Shown here piece after piece: positions 24,137 to 35,244 of a stretch of DNA of 64,000 bases (position 1 is its first letter; each line of letters begins with the position of its first letter). Made by a program: the position numbers and the translations under genes. The notes below the pieces were generated by a model. That model made no database searches, was not told the origin of the DNA, and saw only the letters and a list, made by a program, of their open reading frames with translations. This DNA is from Saccharum officinarum (taxonomy: Eukaryota; Streptophyta; Magnoliopsida; Poales; Poaceae), in assembly GCA_020631735.1 (NCBI GenBank), contig CM036188.1:13434214-13498213 (forward strand). The letters run 5' to 3'.

Positions 24137-24585
24137 AGCAGAACAGCAGGTTGTCATGTATCCTGGTTATCATGTATCCAGTTAGTGTTGTTGGTCATGG
24201 TCATGAACATGTATCCAGTTAGTGTTGATGGTCATGAACAAGTATCTAGCTTATTTGTACCTTGTTTGAAATCAATGATGCATCTTAACTATGTTGCAAG
24301 AAAATGGTCTGCCAAATTGTATCTGAGTTCATGAATGATGGGGCAAGAAAATGGTGTGCCAAATTGTTGAAAAACATGCATCCAGGTTTAATTTGATCAC
24401 TTCACACAACACAGTCTGCCAACTGAGTTCATGATTGAGATTGCATAACTGAGTTCACAGGTTCATCACACTACATAACAAGTTCATAGGTCCATCATCA
24501 CCACCAAATAAGTTCACTACATAACAGGGTCATCACACTACATAACAGGTTCACCACAAAATAGATCCATTACATAAGACATGCA

Positions 24586-27557
24586 TCACAGGTCCAGGAT
24601 GAGCTTCTTCTTGCTGATCCTCTTGCCGGCCTTGCTTGCCTCCTTTTCCCCAGCCTGCATTTCGTCTCCAGTAGCCTTGGTGGTCACCACCTTTTTCTTC
24701 TTCTTCTTTTGATGCTGCACTTCTACTATTGGGGAGGAAGTTTCACCACCTAGCTCCAATGCCCTCTTGCGGCTGCAGTCATACCCAACATTAGAAAGAT
24801 AAATAACAGTATGTTGTCATAGATAACAGGCATCAAGTCTTTACACTTACCTCCTAGTGTTTGCAGCGGGGCTGTTTGTTACAGCTGGTGGTGCAATGTT
24901 TGGTGGGCTGTTTGTCAGAGCAGGACAGACAGTTGTTTCTTGAGCAGCTTCAATCTGTGATTGCTGGGTAGAGACAGTTGTTGTGGCAGTGCTTTTCTTT
25001 TTCTTTGCTCTCTTGGGCTTTGGTGGTGCTGGTGGTGGTGCATCAGAGTCATAAAACAGTTTCATTACATGTCTTCATCATGTGACCAAACCCTCCACAC
25101 CTCTTGCACTGGCGCTGGCTTTTTTGCTTGCCACCTTCTTCAGAACCTTTTATCCTTCTTGATCTGGGCCGACCTGCAGCTCTCTTCAACCTTGGAGGCC
25201 AAAGTTTGAAACCCAAGTCCACATCAGGCCACTGGTTCCTATCTGTCATGGGACTTATCACATGTTCATATGCTTTCTTGAACTTCTCAACCGAATAATA
25301 GTCATCTATGTAGTCTTCCACACTTCTGTTGCGCATGGAATGGATGAAGCAGAGAGCATGAGTACATGGCAATCCAGTAATCTGCCACCTTTGACAGCTG
25401 CATGATCTATTGTCAAGGTCGACAGTATGCCTCCAGGTTTTTAGTTCCTTTGTAGTGCCTTCAATCTCAGCAGTATTGTTGGGCCCCCTATGTATGGCAT
25501 ACTGTAAATTCCTACTCATGGCATGTAGCTCTTTGGTGACATGAGGCAAGATCTTGTCTCTCAGCTTAAGTGACAGTGACCTCCTAAGATCTTGTTTCTC
25601 CATGATCATTTGCCTGATCCTATCCAACAGAGGAATTAAAGCCAAGGACTTCTCATTCCTAATCCAACTGTTGAAGGTCTCTGCTATGTTGTTAGTAACA
25701 TAGTCACATTTGCTTGCATGAGAGAACTTCCATCTACTCCATATGTGCTTGTGGTTGTCCTCTATCCAGTTCATTGCCCTTGGTGAAGCTTGCTTCATGA
25801 TGTTGTAATGGTGATCAAAGTGCCTCTGGTTGTAAGCTCTGCTTGCTGGCCACAAATGTTTCTTGAACACTACTCCTCTATATCTCTTGTTAAAATTCTT
25901 CACTAGATGCCTCATGCACTCTCTATGCTCTACTCCATTTGGGAAAACATATGTAACTCCCTTATCTATTCCTTTGCCTGCATTTGTGCATATGACCAGG
26001 CATGGAGGAGTCCCAATTGCCACTTTAAGTTTCTCAAAAAACCATTTCCAGTTTTTAGCAGTTTCAGACTCAAAGACACCATATGCCACTGGAAAAAGCC
26101 AGTTGTGTCCATCCACAGCTGAAGCAGAGGCTAACTGCCCTCTCCACCTCCCAGTCAAAACTGTTGAGTCAACACCTAAGAAGGGTCTGCATCCATTCAA
26201 AAAACCTTGAACACAGCTTTTAAATGCAACAAACATCCTTGTGAACCTCCTCTTATTACCAGCCAGTATCCACTCAATGTCCACAATGCTACCAGGATTT
26301 GTCCTGTCCACCTCAGCATTGAATCTAAAAACATCTTCAAAGCTGTCATCCCATTTTCCTTGAATTTGCTCTAGAGCCATTTGCAGTCCATCCCAGACAA
26401 CATAGTATGAAAGTTGGATGTTGTACTTGTTCTGCAAATCCTTCCTCAGTTTACCAGCTTGAATTGTTGGTTCATCCTTCAGGATGGTAATGGCCCTGTC
26501 CCTCACCCAGCCATTGTTAGCCATGCAGTTCTTCTCCAGTTGGGATGTGCTGGCACAAGTATGTTTTCCCAACTTCTTTATCTGACAAATAAAAGGAAGG
26601 CAAAGCATCAAACACATGTTGGGAAAAATAAGAACCAAAATATAAGGAAATTTGAAAAAGAAATAAACTGACCTGCCAAGTCTTGCCATCTTGCAATTGA
26701 GAAGCATGTATCCTCCACTTGCACCTCTTCTTCTTGCTCTTGAATCCTTTGCAGTGCCCTCTATACCTTTTGGATTCACTGTAAGGAGCTGCAATTTCAA
26801 ACTCTTTTAGCACAGCATATTGTCTAATAGCCCTCTTAAAGGTGTCCCCATCCTCAAATGTGACACCACATTCTATAGTTGGGTTCTCTAAGTTAGTAAC
26901 ATGCTCATTGATCTCACAACCAGCATCATCATCAACATACAAATCATCATGAATAAGAGAGTCAGAGTCAGTATCCCCCTCTGATGCTTGTTGATCTTGC
27001 TGTTCTGGCATATAATGGCCCTCATCATTGACCCCAACATACTCCTCAACATCTTCTTCCCATGAAACATCATCATCAGCATGCTTCTTCTTGCTTCTTT
27101 CTTGAGCAGGTGTGGATTTCTCAGCTGAGTCATCAGAGTTAGAAGAGTGAACACTGTCATCATCACTTTCTCCCCCACTAAGTGACTCCACATTGGCCTC
27201 ATTATCCAAAGACACACTCTGACTATATGCAATAGGAATCATGTCAAAAAAATTCACAAACAAAGGTAGCCGCCTTAGGTCCCAATAATTGTTAATACAA
27301 TCCATCAAAGCTGCATCTGAGGTCAGATTGGTATAGCGTTGGGTGTTCTTGTCGAAATATGTCAAATTGAAGCCCTGATTCTTCCCAATAGACACTTTGG
27401 CAGCTACATCCTTACTTAAATCAATCAGATTCAGAGTGTCCCTATCAACAATGAGCTGAAAATATGATGCATTGTGAGCCACATTTCTACCGTCATCGCA
27501 AGCCTCATAGTAACCTGGGACACGCACTGCTATGCATAATGCAGAACTACTGTCCAT
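24586..27557 (-). CDS. MULE-1 transposase (mudrA-like), probably inactive
   Basis: Exons on the minus strand: 27557-26673, 26581-about 25056, then a tail at about 25065-24851 and 24772-24586. Domains in order: a PB1-like N-terminus; acidic low-complexity DDD/EED region; MuDR DNA-binding domain (TFKRAIRQYAVLKEFEI ... CKWRIHAS ... KHTC); MULE DDE transposase domain (GVDSTVLTGRWRG ... NNIAETFNSW); SWIM zinc finger (CSCQRWQITGLPCTHAL); CCHC knuckle (CKRCGGFGHMMKTC). Two defects are visible. The second catalytic Asp reads Asn (AAT at 25984-25982, in VICTNAGKG). After the knuckle the frame stops at VL* although the next frame continues with the usual proline/lysine tail (YDSDAPPPAPPKPKRAKKK), consistent with one extra T in the TTTT run near 25057. 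Confidence 0.9.
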
Positions 27558-27837
27558 CCTAAAAAATGGACAAGAACAAGAAATCATGAAAACCCTAGCT
27601 TCGGATGCGCAAATCGACCCCCAAGTTCACTGCAACCCTGTTAACCAACCCCAGATCGAAAAGTGGAAGAGGATAAGAGTGCATACCCCTCAGGAACCCA
27701 TGACAGATTCAGTCCCTTGGATGGTGAATCTATGCTCGGGCGGAGCCGCTTCAATTTCGCCGGCGAAGCCATCTTCATGCATCCATAGCACGCTGACTGT
27801 GGGGAAGAGACCGCGGCGTGGGCGGCAGGGCTGGAGA

Positions 27838-27985
27838 TGGCGGCGCTGCGGGAGATTGGATACGGCGGCGTGGTTGGCTGGAGACGGCGGCACTGCGGGA
27901 GACTGGAGACGGCGGCGTGGGTGGCTGGAGACGGTGGCGCCGCGGGAGACTGGAGACGCCGGCGTTGCGGGAGACTGGAGACGAG
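27838..27985. repeat. Tandem repeat in the right arm of MULE-1
   Basis: Three to four GC-rich units of about 50 bp, built on CTGCGGGAGACTGGAGACGG and GGCGTGG.TGGCTGGAGACGG, lie just inside the right TIR. It lies in the presumed 5' region of the transposase gene and may act as a subterminal binding-site array. Confidence 0.7.
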
Positions 27986-28257
27986 CCGGCTAGGGTTGGA
28001 TAGAGCACAGGGTCTGGTTCGACCAAATAGTGGTCCGGCTCGACCAACAGGGTCTGGTTCGGCCAAGGGGCAACGCTGGTCATTTTGGAATGTTTCTCTC
28101 TCCCCATTGATGTTTTTCTTTATTATAATGGAGGCGGTGTCCACTGACAAACATTCGCGATTTCATAATGGTACTCGGCAAAAGCAAGCGTTGGCGGTGT
28201 GTTGCAGCCAATTTGTTGTTTTCGCGATGTCCCACAGCAAAAATTGCCTAAAAAGAA

Positions 28258-28845
28258 AGAAGGGGAAAACTGGACTTTGTGTTGTCAAGCTTGATATGCA
28301 CAAAGCATATGATAGAGTGGAGCTGCTCTTCCTGGAATGTATAATGTTGAAGATGAGTTTTGACCGGCGACGGGTGCAACTAATCATGGCCTGCATTTCG
28401 TCTGTCAGATACAATGTCCGATTTAATTCGGTTGATACAGACGAATTCATTTGAGTCGTGGCTTAAGACATGGGGATCCCGTCTCCCCCTATCTTTTTCT
28501 GCTGGTGGCGCAAGGCCTTTCTGCAATGTTGAAGGCAGCAGAGAGGAGGGGAGAATTGGAAGGGATAAATGTGTGTAGGAATGCACCTCAGATTTCACAC
28601 TTACTTTTTGCGGATGACTAATGTTGGCTGAAACGTATGCCTTGAAGGAAGAACTAATGTTGGCACAACATTTGGGCTGCAGTAGGTTTATGGTACAATT
28701 AGATAGATTTCGCAGAAGTCTCCACTGAGCACTGTAACAGAGAAGTCAACAACGTTGCTCATGAATTAGCTCGGCAAGCGTTTGTGTCTAAAGAGTCTTG
28801 TATTTTGGTCGATGAACCCCCTGCTATATCTTTCATCTTTTAGCA
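28258..28845 (+). pseudogene. LINE ORF2, reverse transcriptase core and RNase H-like end
   Basis: The RT core resumes after the MULE: GKTGLCVVKLDMHKAYDRVE carries catalytic motif A. In other frames come sequence equivalent to GDPLSPYLF and, near 28605, LLFADD followed by a TGA. Then the sequence jumps to NNVAHELARQAFVSKESC (28745-28800), a plant LINE RNase H C-terminus. Everything between RT motif C and this point is missing, an internal deletion of the order of a kilobase or more. Confidence 0.8.
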
Positions 28846-28916
28846 AATGATGTAACATTCTTCTCAGATGAATAAAGCTTGCCGAGAAGGCTTTGTAAAA
28901 AAAACCTAATCCTAGA

Positions 28917-29155
28917 GCGGTGCGCTGAATTAGGCAACTTTAAACTAATGACCTTTCTTTCTAATTATGTTAAGTTGAGGAATTAAACCCAGGTGGACAG
29001 GTTTCACCATAAGGAACATAATCAACTGAGTTACACTTGGTTTACAAAGTGTTAATTTATATTAAATATATATTGCTTATTTAGAAGTGAACATAGGGGT
29101 TATTTGGTCAAACCCTTTTGTAAGCTTCGACGAGAAAATTATTAGACGCACATTG
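28917..29155. other. Spacer between LINE and solo LTR
   Basis: AT-rich, non-coding. Its last five bases (CATTG) are the left target duplication of the solo LTR. Confidence 0.5.
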
Positions 29156-29532
29156 TGTAACATCCCGCTCATGGGCCGGATGGGCCGAATTCCAGTTGGG
29201 CCAGGGGCTACTGTAGCTACGTGGTGGGCGTGGGTTGATACTGGTTTCTGCAGTCACTGTAGCAGCGGCGAGTCAGCCTGGGCCAGATGTGGGTTACTGT
29301 TCACACGAGTTGCGGTAGTGTCGCGAATCACTGTATAACAAGAGTTTAGTCCGAGACCGGGAATTCAAGGACGGCCAGACCGACTTAAATAGCTAGGCCA
29401 AGAATGTGTAGTAACATTCGGTTAACCGGTTTGAGCGAAGCGAGGACGAAAGCTTAAGCGGATTGCTACGTAGACGAGGTTCACCCCTCGGTAGAGTGGG
29501 TCTGGGCCGTGTGCCGGATCTGGGGCGTTACA
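29156..29532. mobile_element. Solo LTR, 377 bp, CATTG target duplication
   Basis: It starts TGTAACATCCCGCTCATGGG and ends CTGGGGCGTTACA, so the TGTAAC/GTTACA ends are an inverted pair. The 5-bp duplication CATTG sits at 29151-29155 and 29533-29537. No internal region follows, so this is a solo LTR left by recombination. It lies 50 bp from the exon that opens block B. Confidence 0.9.
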
Positions 29533-29581
29533 CATTGCAATATTTGGCAAGAGGTGTGATAATTAAATTCTTGTGCTGCAG

Positions 29582-30093
29582 AGGATTATGATTTATTGTC
29601 ATTCGCTTGCCCGGAGATGCTCAAGGTGAGTTTTCCGGATATGTTCAAGGTGGTGGCCATGGCCACTGTCCTGGTCAACCTGCGGCCGCTCGGCGAAGGG
29701 TGGCAGCACATGGAACGTGTCTGCGGTAAAATCGTTGCACTCATTAGGGACAAGCACAGGAACAGCGTCTACTTTCGAGTTGGGCGCATGCTCTTCAAAC
29801 GTACTGGGGGGAAGGAGTTGGGCTCCATCCCGATGTGCCTGGCGAAGTCTGTTGTTGCAGTGCCATCTGGTTGGGTACTTCACATAGAGGTGGACCTGCA
29901 TATTAAAATTAAAACTTCCAACGACGGCAACAAAGAGATGAAGCATCTGAATGTTATTACTCTCCGCTTCGACAATGACAATGAAAGTGAAACTATAAGG
30001 ACGGAAACATATGAAGGCGTCGAAGTTGAAGTGAAGATCACCCGGAATGATGGGCGGACGAATTTGCCGCCACAACTGACTCGCTCAGTGGAG
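29582..30093 (+). pseudogene. Block B exon 1: C-terminal part of a DUF6598-like domain
   Basis: The frame reads in from an acceptor (GTGCTGCAG at 29573-29581) and ends at a phase-0 donor GAG/GTAAACATT (30094). It aligns with the C-terminal two thirds of the DUF6598-like exons at 31645 and 46881: FKVVAMATVLVNLRPLGEGW matches the strand EVTYAVMSNA..., and CLAKSVVAVPSGWVLHIEVD matches ELARNVVAVPCGSVLHI. The N-terminal third (the LTGP..ISAYG and WEWDCYDP strands) is missing. The loss is probably tied to transposon damage upstream, so I call it a truncated exon. It splices naturally to the RIP exon at 30193. Confidence 0.65.
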
Positions 30094-30192
30094 GTAAACA
30101 TTAAGTAGATTTGACAACTACTGCTTAACTGCCGCGCCAAACATTTATATCTTGTATCATTATAACTAATTAAATTCCCTTAATTAATGCAG

Positions 30193-32250
30193 GTCAAAAT
30201 GGAGTCTGGGTTTCTAACATTAGTGTACACCATCGGAGACGAAATGTCGTTCACTGAATTCATAATGGCACTACGTCGCATTGTTGCTGACCACCCATAC
30301 CGCGAGGAGCTATTGGATGGCCACGACTTGCTAAATCTCTCCTCCAGCAGAGAACACCCGGTGCTTGCCAGGCACCGTTCTAAAGAACCTGTGAGGTGCC
30401 TTCGCATCAAGCTGCAGGTGGAGGAGGAGGAGGGCAAGGAACCGTCGTGGACGATCCTAATCATGCGGGATGACAACTTGTACGTCCTTGGCTTCATCAA
30501 CAAGCGAGGAGATTGTTACGAGCTGCGTGATGGGCCGCGGAATGCATCCACCGGCATATTCCCAAGTACTTCCAATAGCCATGAGCTATACTGGGGCGTC
30601 AGTTACAGATCCATACTGGACTGCAGAACAAGTGATGATGCCGTGCGCACACTGGCGCGTGAGTATCTGGGCCGTCACTTCGCCAGGAATGCCGTCCGAA
30701 GGCTGTCGAGCTACACAGATGACGAGGAGACCACCGACCTGATGAGTGCCAGGCTGGCACTGGCGGGCCTGATCCTCATGGTCTGCGAGTCCGCAAGAAT
30801 GAATCCTCTCCACGACTTGTTTGTGCGAGGGTGGAAGCACGGCACGAGATGGACAACGGAAATGATGAAAGATTACGTGTGGAAATATGGGGACATGTCG
30901 TTGAAGCTGCTGACATGGAAGAGCGGATGGTACGCCAAATCGCACCCCATTAAGGAGCTACAAGCCATTTATCTCGTGCTCAACACCGACAGGACCAGGG
31001 GTGGCAACCCAGATAGACGCCATCAACCTTGGAAGCCCAGCCCCGGCAACCCTGGCAGCGGTGGGGGCCCTCCTGGCCCTAGCCACCGCAGAGGTGGTGG
31101 TAGCAATGGGGACAGAGGTGGAGGCAAGCGTAAGAGGGACTTCAATGATCGCCCGCAAAGCCACCAACGCAAGAAGCCATACAATGCCGGCAGCAGTGGC
31201 GGGCCTACATGCAAATCCGAGGAGGCTAGCGACACTGGTAGCGGTGGCGGCCGTGGTAGGAAATCAGAGCATGCTAGCGCTGCCGACAGAGAAAGCAGCC
31301 CTGATAGCCAATCCGAGGAGTCCAGTGATGCCGGTAGCCCTGGTGAGTCTGACTCTGAGGAGATCAGTGACGACTCCGGCTCTAGCGGAGGCAACAGCAG
31401 TGGCCAACCTAGGGACGGGGAAGCTGACGACGATACTCAGTGCCTTGGTCGCCCTCGGGTGGAGTTGTTGTCCATGCGTGCAAACCTTGGGGTCATAGGC
31501 ACCAAAATCATCGTCTTTGACGGGAAACGTGGCCAGATCGTCTACACGAAGGAGGAGCTAGGAGAACAGGTTTACATGTATATCTCATGTATAATGATGT
31601 CTGTTATCAATCCATATTATTAATCTATCAGTGCATGAATGCAGGGCGGAATGGTGGATCTGGTGCTGACTGGACCCTACAAAGGCATCTCGGCCTACGG
31701 GTGCTTTGCCATTAGTATTGACATCCCAGCCCCTGCTGCGGGTAGCAGCGGTGATCGTATCCAATGGGAATGGGACTGCTACGACCCGAAGTACGCCACC
31801 CAAGTTGATAAACCACCCGTGAGACACACCATCGGTGACGTAGCAGAGGTGACGTACGCGGTGATGTCCAATGCCCGGGAGGCCAATGTGCAGGTCATGC
31901 TGCGGCTCAAAGATGGGCACAGCCCTGGTGGCATCTGTGGTGAAGTCACTGCACGCATCGATGGCTTCAAAGACGAACACAAGAGCGTCCTCTTCAGGCG
32001 TGCAAGGGAAAAGGGACAGCGTTTCTCCACTACCAACGACAACAACTCATGGTTCCTTCTTGAGCTGGCGAGAAATGTGGTTGCTGTGCCATGCGGTAGT
32101 GTGCTTCACATAGTAGTGAACCTGCAGATTGAAACTGACGATGGCAAGGAAGCTAAAGTGAAAGTTCCTCTCAGCTTCGACAATGGAATTTGTTCGACTA
32201 AAACTGACAACGGCAATGAAGTCCAAGTGGAAGTTACCTGGTACCCGGAG
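30193..32250 (+). CDS. Block B: RIP domain, disordered linker, DUF6598-like domain
   Basis: Exon 30193-31569 encodes the RIP domain (residues about 1-260: YTIGDEMSFTEFI, DDNLYVLGFINKRGDCYEL, VSYRSIL, active-site helix CESARMNP, DYVWKYGDMS). Then comes a linker of about 140 residues rich in Gly, Ser, Arg and acidic clusters, and the opening strand of the next domain (VELLSMRANLGVIGTKIIVF). The intron 31570-31644 is phase 0. Exon 31645-32250 holds the rest of the DUF6598-like domain (MVDLVLTGPYKGISAYGCFA ... WEWDCYDP ... LARNVVAVPCG). By eye the two Tyr, Glu, Arg and Trp of the RIP active site are all present, so this is the only one of the four RIP domains that looks catalytically competent. 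A donor GAG/GTATAC follows at 32251 but the next exon has been displaced; the nearest candidate starts at 44028. Confidence 0.8.
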
Positions 32251-32425
32251 GTATACTCCATTTTATTACTAAGTCCACTTTACACCCTCCAACTTGCAGC
32301 AAAGTTCAGATTTCAACCTCGAACTTTAAAACCGGACAACTTTGGTCCTCCAACTCTCGAAAAAGTTCAACTTTCATCCTTCTGGCGGTTTTTGCGTGTA
32401 AACAGTAACTTTTGATATTTTCGGG

Positions 32426-32790
32426 AGCGCCAAAATTTTATATTATTTTTTCGAGCATCTTAACGTCCTCAAATGAAAAAACTCAAAACTACAAAGTTGT
32501 AGATCTCATCGAGGTCTACAATTTACATAAAAATTATCTTCATCTGACATCGTATTGAAGTGTTTTCTATTTTTTGAAATTTGAGTCTCATCACGTGAGA
32601 AAATATGGTGCTGAAATTTTATATTATTTTTTCGAGCATCTTACTGTCCTCAAATGAAAAAACTCAAAACTACAAAGTTGTAGATCTCATCGAGGTCTAC
32701 AATTTATATATAAAAATTATCTTCATCCGACATCGTATTGATGGGTTTTCTATTTTTTTAAATTTGAGTCTCATCACGCGACAAAATTGT
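32426..32790. repeat. Tandem duplication of about 180 bp beside the block B donor
   Basis: Two copies (about 32426-32604 and 32605-32788) share TTTTATATTATTTTTTCGAG, CAAATGAAAAAACTCAAAAC, TACAAAGTTGTAGATCTCAT and GACATCGTATTGA. The GTTGTAGATCTCATCGAGGTCTACAA motif is itself a hairpin and is common in CACTA subterminal DNA, so this may be the relic of another element. No gene. Confidence 0.75.
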
Positions 32791-33073
32791 TTCACGCGTG
32801 ATGAGACTCAAATTCCCGATGCACAATCTGCCCCCAATGATGTGGTACATCCTTCTCAGGAGATCCCTTTGACACAGAATCATCCGAGTAAGTGTCAATT
32901 AGGTGTCCTTTTATCTTTGTAACTTAAGTCTCTTCTTTTCATCCACTCTTCTTATCATCTCCTCTTATTTGTGGCTATGTTGCAGGAGACGTTCCCGATA
33001 ATGGGGTGCTCCTCCTGCTGATGCTCAAGTCCAGATTGGAGATGGAATCCGCGCCTCCAATAGTATTGAAATT

Positions 33074-35131
33074 ATGAAAGATTCAGAGCCATATGAGATA
33101 GCAAGGGCTGTTGATTCTGACGATGATCGTCCCGTTGGAGAGCTCACGGAGAGTGACGTTGAGATGCTTAGGCGTATTTTTCCCGGCCGTCGTGATCCTA
33201 TGGTTCATGAGTTCAGTGATCTTACTCATTCAGATCAGGCGTTTGCAGAAGGACGTGATGATGAGCTGCAGGAAGCTCCAGAGGCTGGTCCTAGTATGGA
33301 GATAGAGAAGGGGAGGGTTTTTAATGACCTCCCTGCATTGAAGAGGTGGTTGCAGGCGTTTGCCGTGTTACGCAAGAGACCGTATAAGGTCCTGCATTCC
33401 TATGTGGAGCGGCGTTACACGGTTGTGTGTGACAAGGAACGCTGTCCGTGGAGGGTTTGTGCAAGGAAGGAAAAGGTCTCCGGAAAGTGGAAGATCACAA
33501 GAGTTGTCGGGCCACATACTTGTTCTTCACATGACCTCAGCACAAAGCATCGGCAGTTGACATCTACCCTCATTGCCAAGCGGTTGATGAAAGTATTACA
33601 AGGAGAGCCGAACATGAAGGTTAGGACAATTATCAAAATAGTTAATGAGGTATATGAAGGATATGACATAAGTTATGGCAAAGCCTGGAGGGCTAAGCAG
33701 CGGACGTGGAAGATGATATATGGGGACTGGGAGGATGGCTACGAGCAGCTTCTAGTACTTCTCAATGCAATCAAAGCAGTGAATCCAGGCATGCATTATG
33801 AGTACATCCCTAGGCCAGACGCATGGAAGGATGGGAGACAGATATTCTTCCGTGCTTTCTGGTGCTTCCCTCAATGTGTCGAGGCCTTTAGGCACTGCCG
33901 TCCAGTCTTCTCCATAGATGGTACATTCTTGATTGGCAAGTACCGTGGTACACTACTCATAGCTATATCGTGTGACGCAAACAACAAGCTCGTTCCTTTG
34001 ACATTTGCTTTAGTTGAGAGGGAGAATAATGACAGCTGGGGGTGGTTCTTGAGGCTAGTCCGGATACATGTGGTTGGGCCTGGCAGGGAGGTGGGCGTCA
34101 TATCTGATAGGCACCAGGGCATACTTAATGCTGTGCGAGAGGAGATAGAGGGGTATGCACCTTTGCACCATCGATGGTGTACTCGGCACCTTGCTGAGAA
34201 TCTACTCCGGAAGGATGGTGTGAAGGATAATTTTGATCTTTTCCAGGAGGCTGCTCGACAGCTTGAGGATAGGTATTTCCGGAGGAAGTTAGAGGAGGTC
34301 AGAACCGCATCTAATGCAGAAGGTAGACAATGGCTGACAGGTTTGATGAGAGATGTTGAGAAATGGACAAGAGCTCACGACGCAGGTGGTTGGAGGTACG
34401 AGTTTCAGTGCAGCAACATGGCCGAGTCATTTAGTAAGCTGCTGCTGGGGATTCGTGGTATGCCCGTGAACGCTATCGTTCAATTCACATTCTACAAGCT
34501 TGTTGCATGGTTCAACGATCGGCACGCCCATGCATTGCAGTTGCAGAGTGAAGGTAAGATTTGGGCCCCAACACCACAGGCACATTTAGACAAGGCGAAG
34601 GAAAGGGCTGTGACACATGAGGTCACATGTTTTGATCATGCCATGGGAAGGTACAAGGTGAAGCATACCGGTGGTACTACATCTGATGGCGAGGTCCGAG
34701 AGTCGAGGATTCATGTGGTAGTCCTCCAAGATTTCTCATGCACTTGTGGGAAACTAAGGCAGTATCACTTTGTATATTCTCACCTTGTAGCAGCTGCTAG
34801 GCATCGCAACTATGATATTGAGGCTAGGATACCTCACGAGTTCAGTGTCGACACGCTTGTCAAAACATGGAGGCCCCGCTTTGTGCCTTTTCCGAGACCC
34901 TGGAGAGTGGCCTCCATACGACGGTCCAAGGTACGTTGCAGATCCAGCTTACCGTTGGGACAAGCGGGGCTCTAGAAAGAGGACAAGGCACAGGATGGTT
35001 ATGGATCAGATACCTGGTAGAACGCGACGTGGTAGAGCGACGCCATTTCTTAATGACCTAGAGCAGTACGAGTGTGGTAAGTGCGGTAGACTTGGTCACA
35101 ATTCCCGCACTTGCCATTGGCAAATTAGTGA
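33074..35131 (+). pseudogene. MULE-2 transposase with CCHC knuckle, frameshifted
   Basis: An open frame of 633 codons (33074-34975). A possible upstream exon (about 32800-32887, DAQSAPNDVVHPSQEIPLTQ) precedes it. Domains: MuDR DNA-binding domain (LPALKRWLQAFAVLRKRPYK ... CPWRVCARK ... GPHTCSSH); MULE DDE domain with FSIDGTFLIGKYRGTLL, VISDRHQG and NMAESFSKLL, so the Asp, Asp and Glu are present; SWIM-like FSCTCGKLRQYHFVYSHLVA, where the third Cys reads Tyr. At 34888-34891 the TTTT run seems to have one extra T: the frame then ends at GQAGL* while the next frame continues with the usual DPGEWPPYDGPRYVADPAY and the knuckle YECGKCGRLGHNSRTCHW, to a donor at 35132. Confidence 0.88.
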
Positions 35132-35244
35132 GGTGCGACTTGTAGTTGTTTCTATTATTTAATACCTATCATATTGATTGTCCAATTCTTGCTTTATATT
35201 TAATTGCATATTTATTTTATAAGTTACTGACAATATTTTTTTAG

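Larger units (their letters stand above)
23187..28248. mobile_element. MULE-1, Mutator-like element of 5062 bp with two convergent genes
   Basis: Terminal inverted repeats of about 157 bp (23187-23343 and 28092-28248) start GGCAATTTTTGCTGTGGGAC and differ at only about five positions. The 9-bp duplication TAAAAAGAA is perfect (23178-23186 and 28249-28257). Inside are a mudrA-like transposase on the minus strand and a smaller zinc-finger gene on the plus strand, each starting near a TIR, the same convergent plan as maize MuDR. The near-identical TIRs imply a recent insertion into an already dead LINE. Confidence 0.96.
18253..28904 (+). mobile_element. LINE (non-LTR retrotransposon), interrupted by four younger insertions
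   Basis: The element is bounded by the 12-bp target duplication CCTAATCCTAGA (18241-18252 and 28905-28916) and ends in a short poly(A), GTAAAAAAAA. Going 5' to 3' it carries an ORF1-like gene (18432 on), an endonuclease start (about 20730), reverse transcriptase (22600-23186 and 28258-28640) and an RNase H-like end (28710-28845). Removing the LTR relic, hAT, Stowaway and MULE leaves about 3.6 kb. That is short for a plant LINE, and the gap lies between the RT FADD motif and the RNase H end. Many stops and frameshifts show it is dead. Confidence 0.85.

Noticed and set aside
31001..31498. 165-codon Ala-rich frame overlapping RIP-B
   Set aside because: Alternative frame of the Gly/Ser linker; the RIP-B frame continues through it into the DUF6598-like domain.
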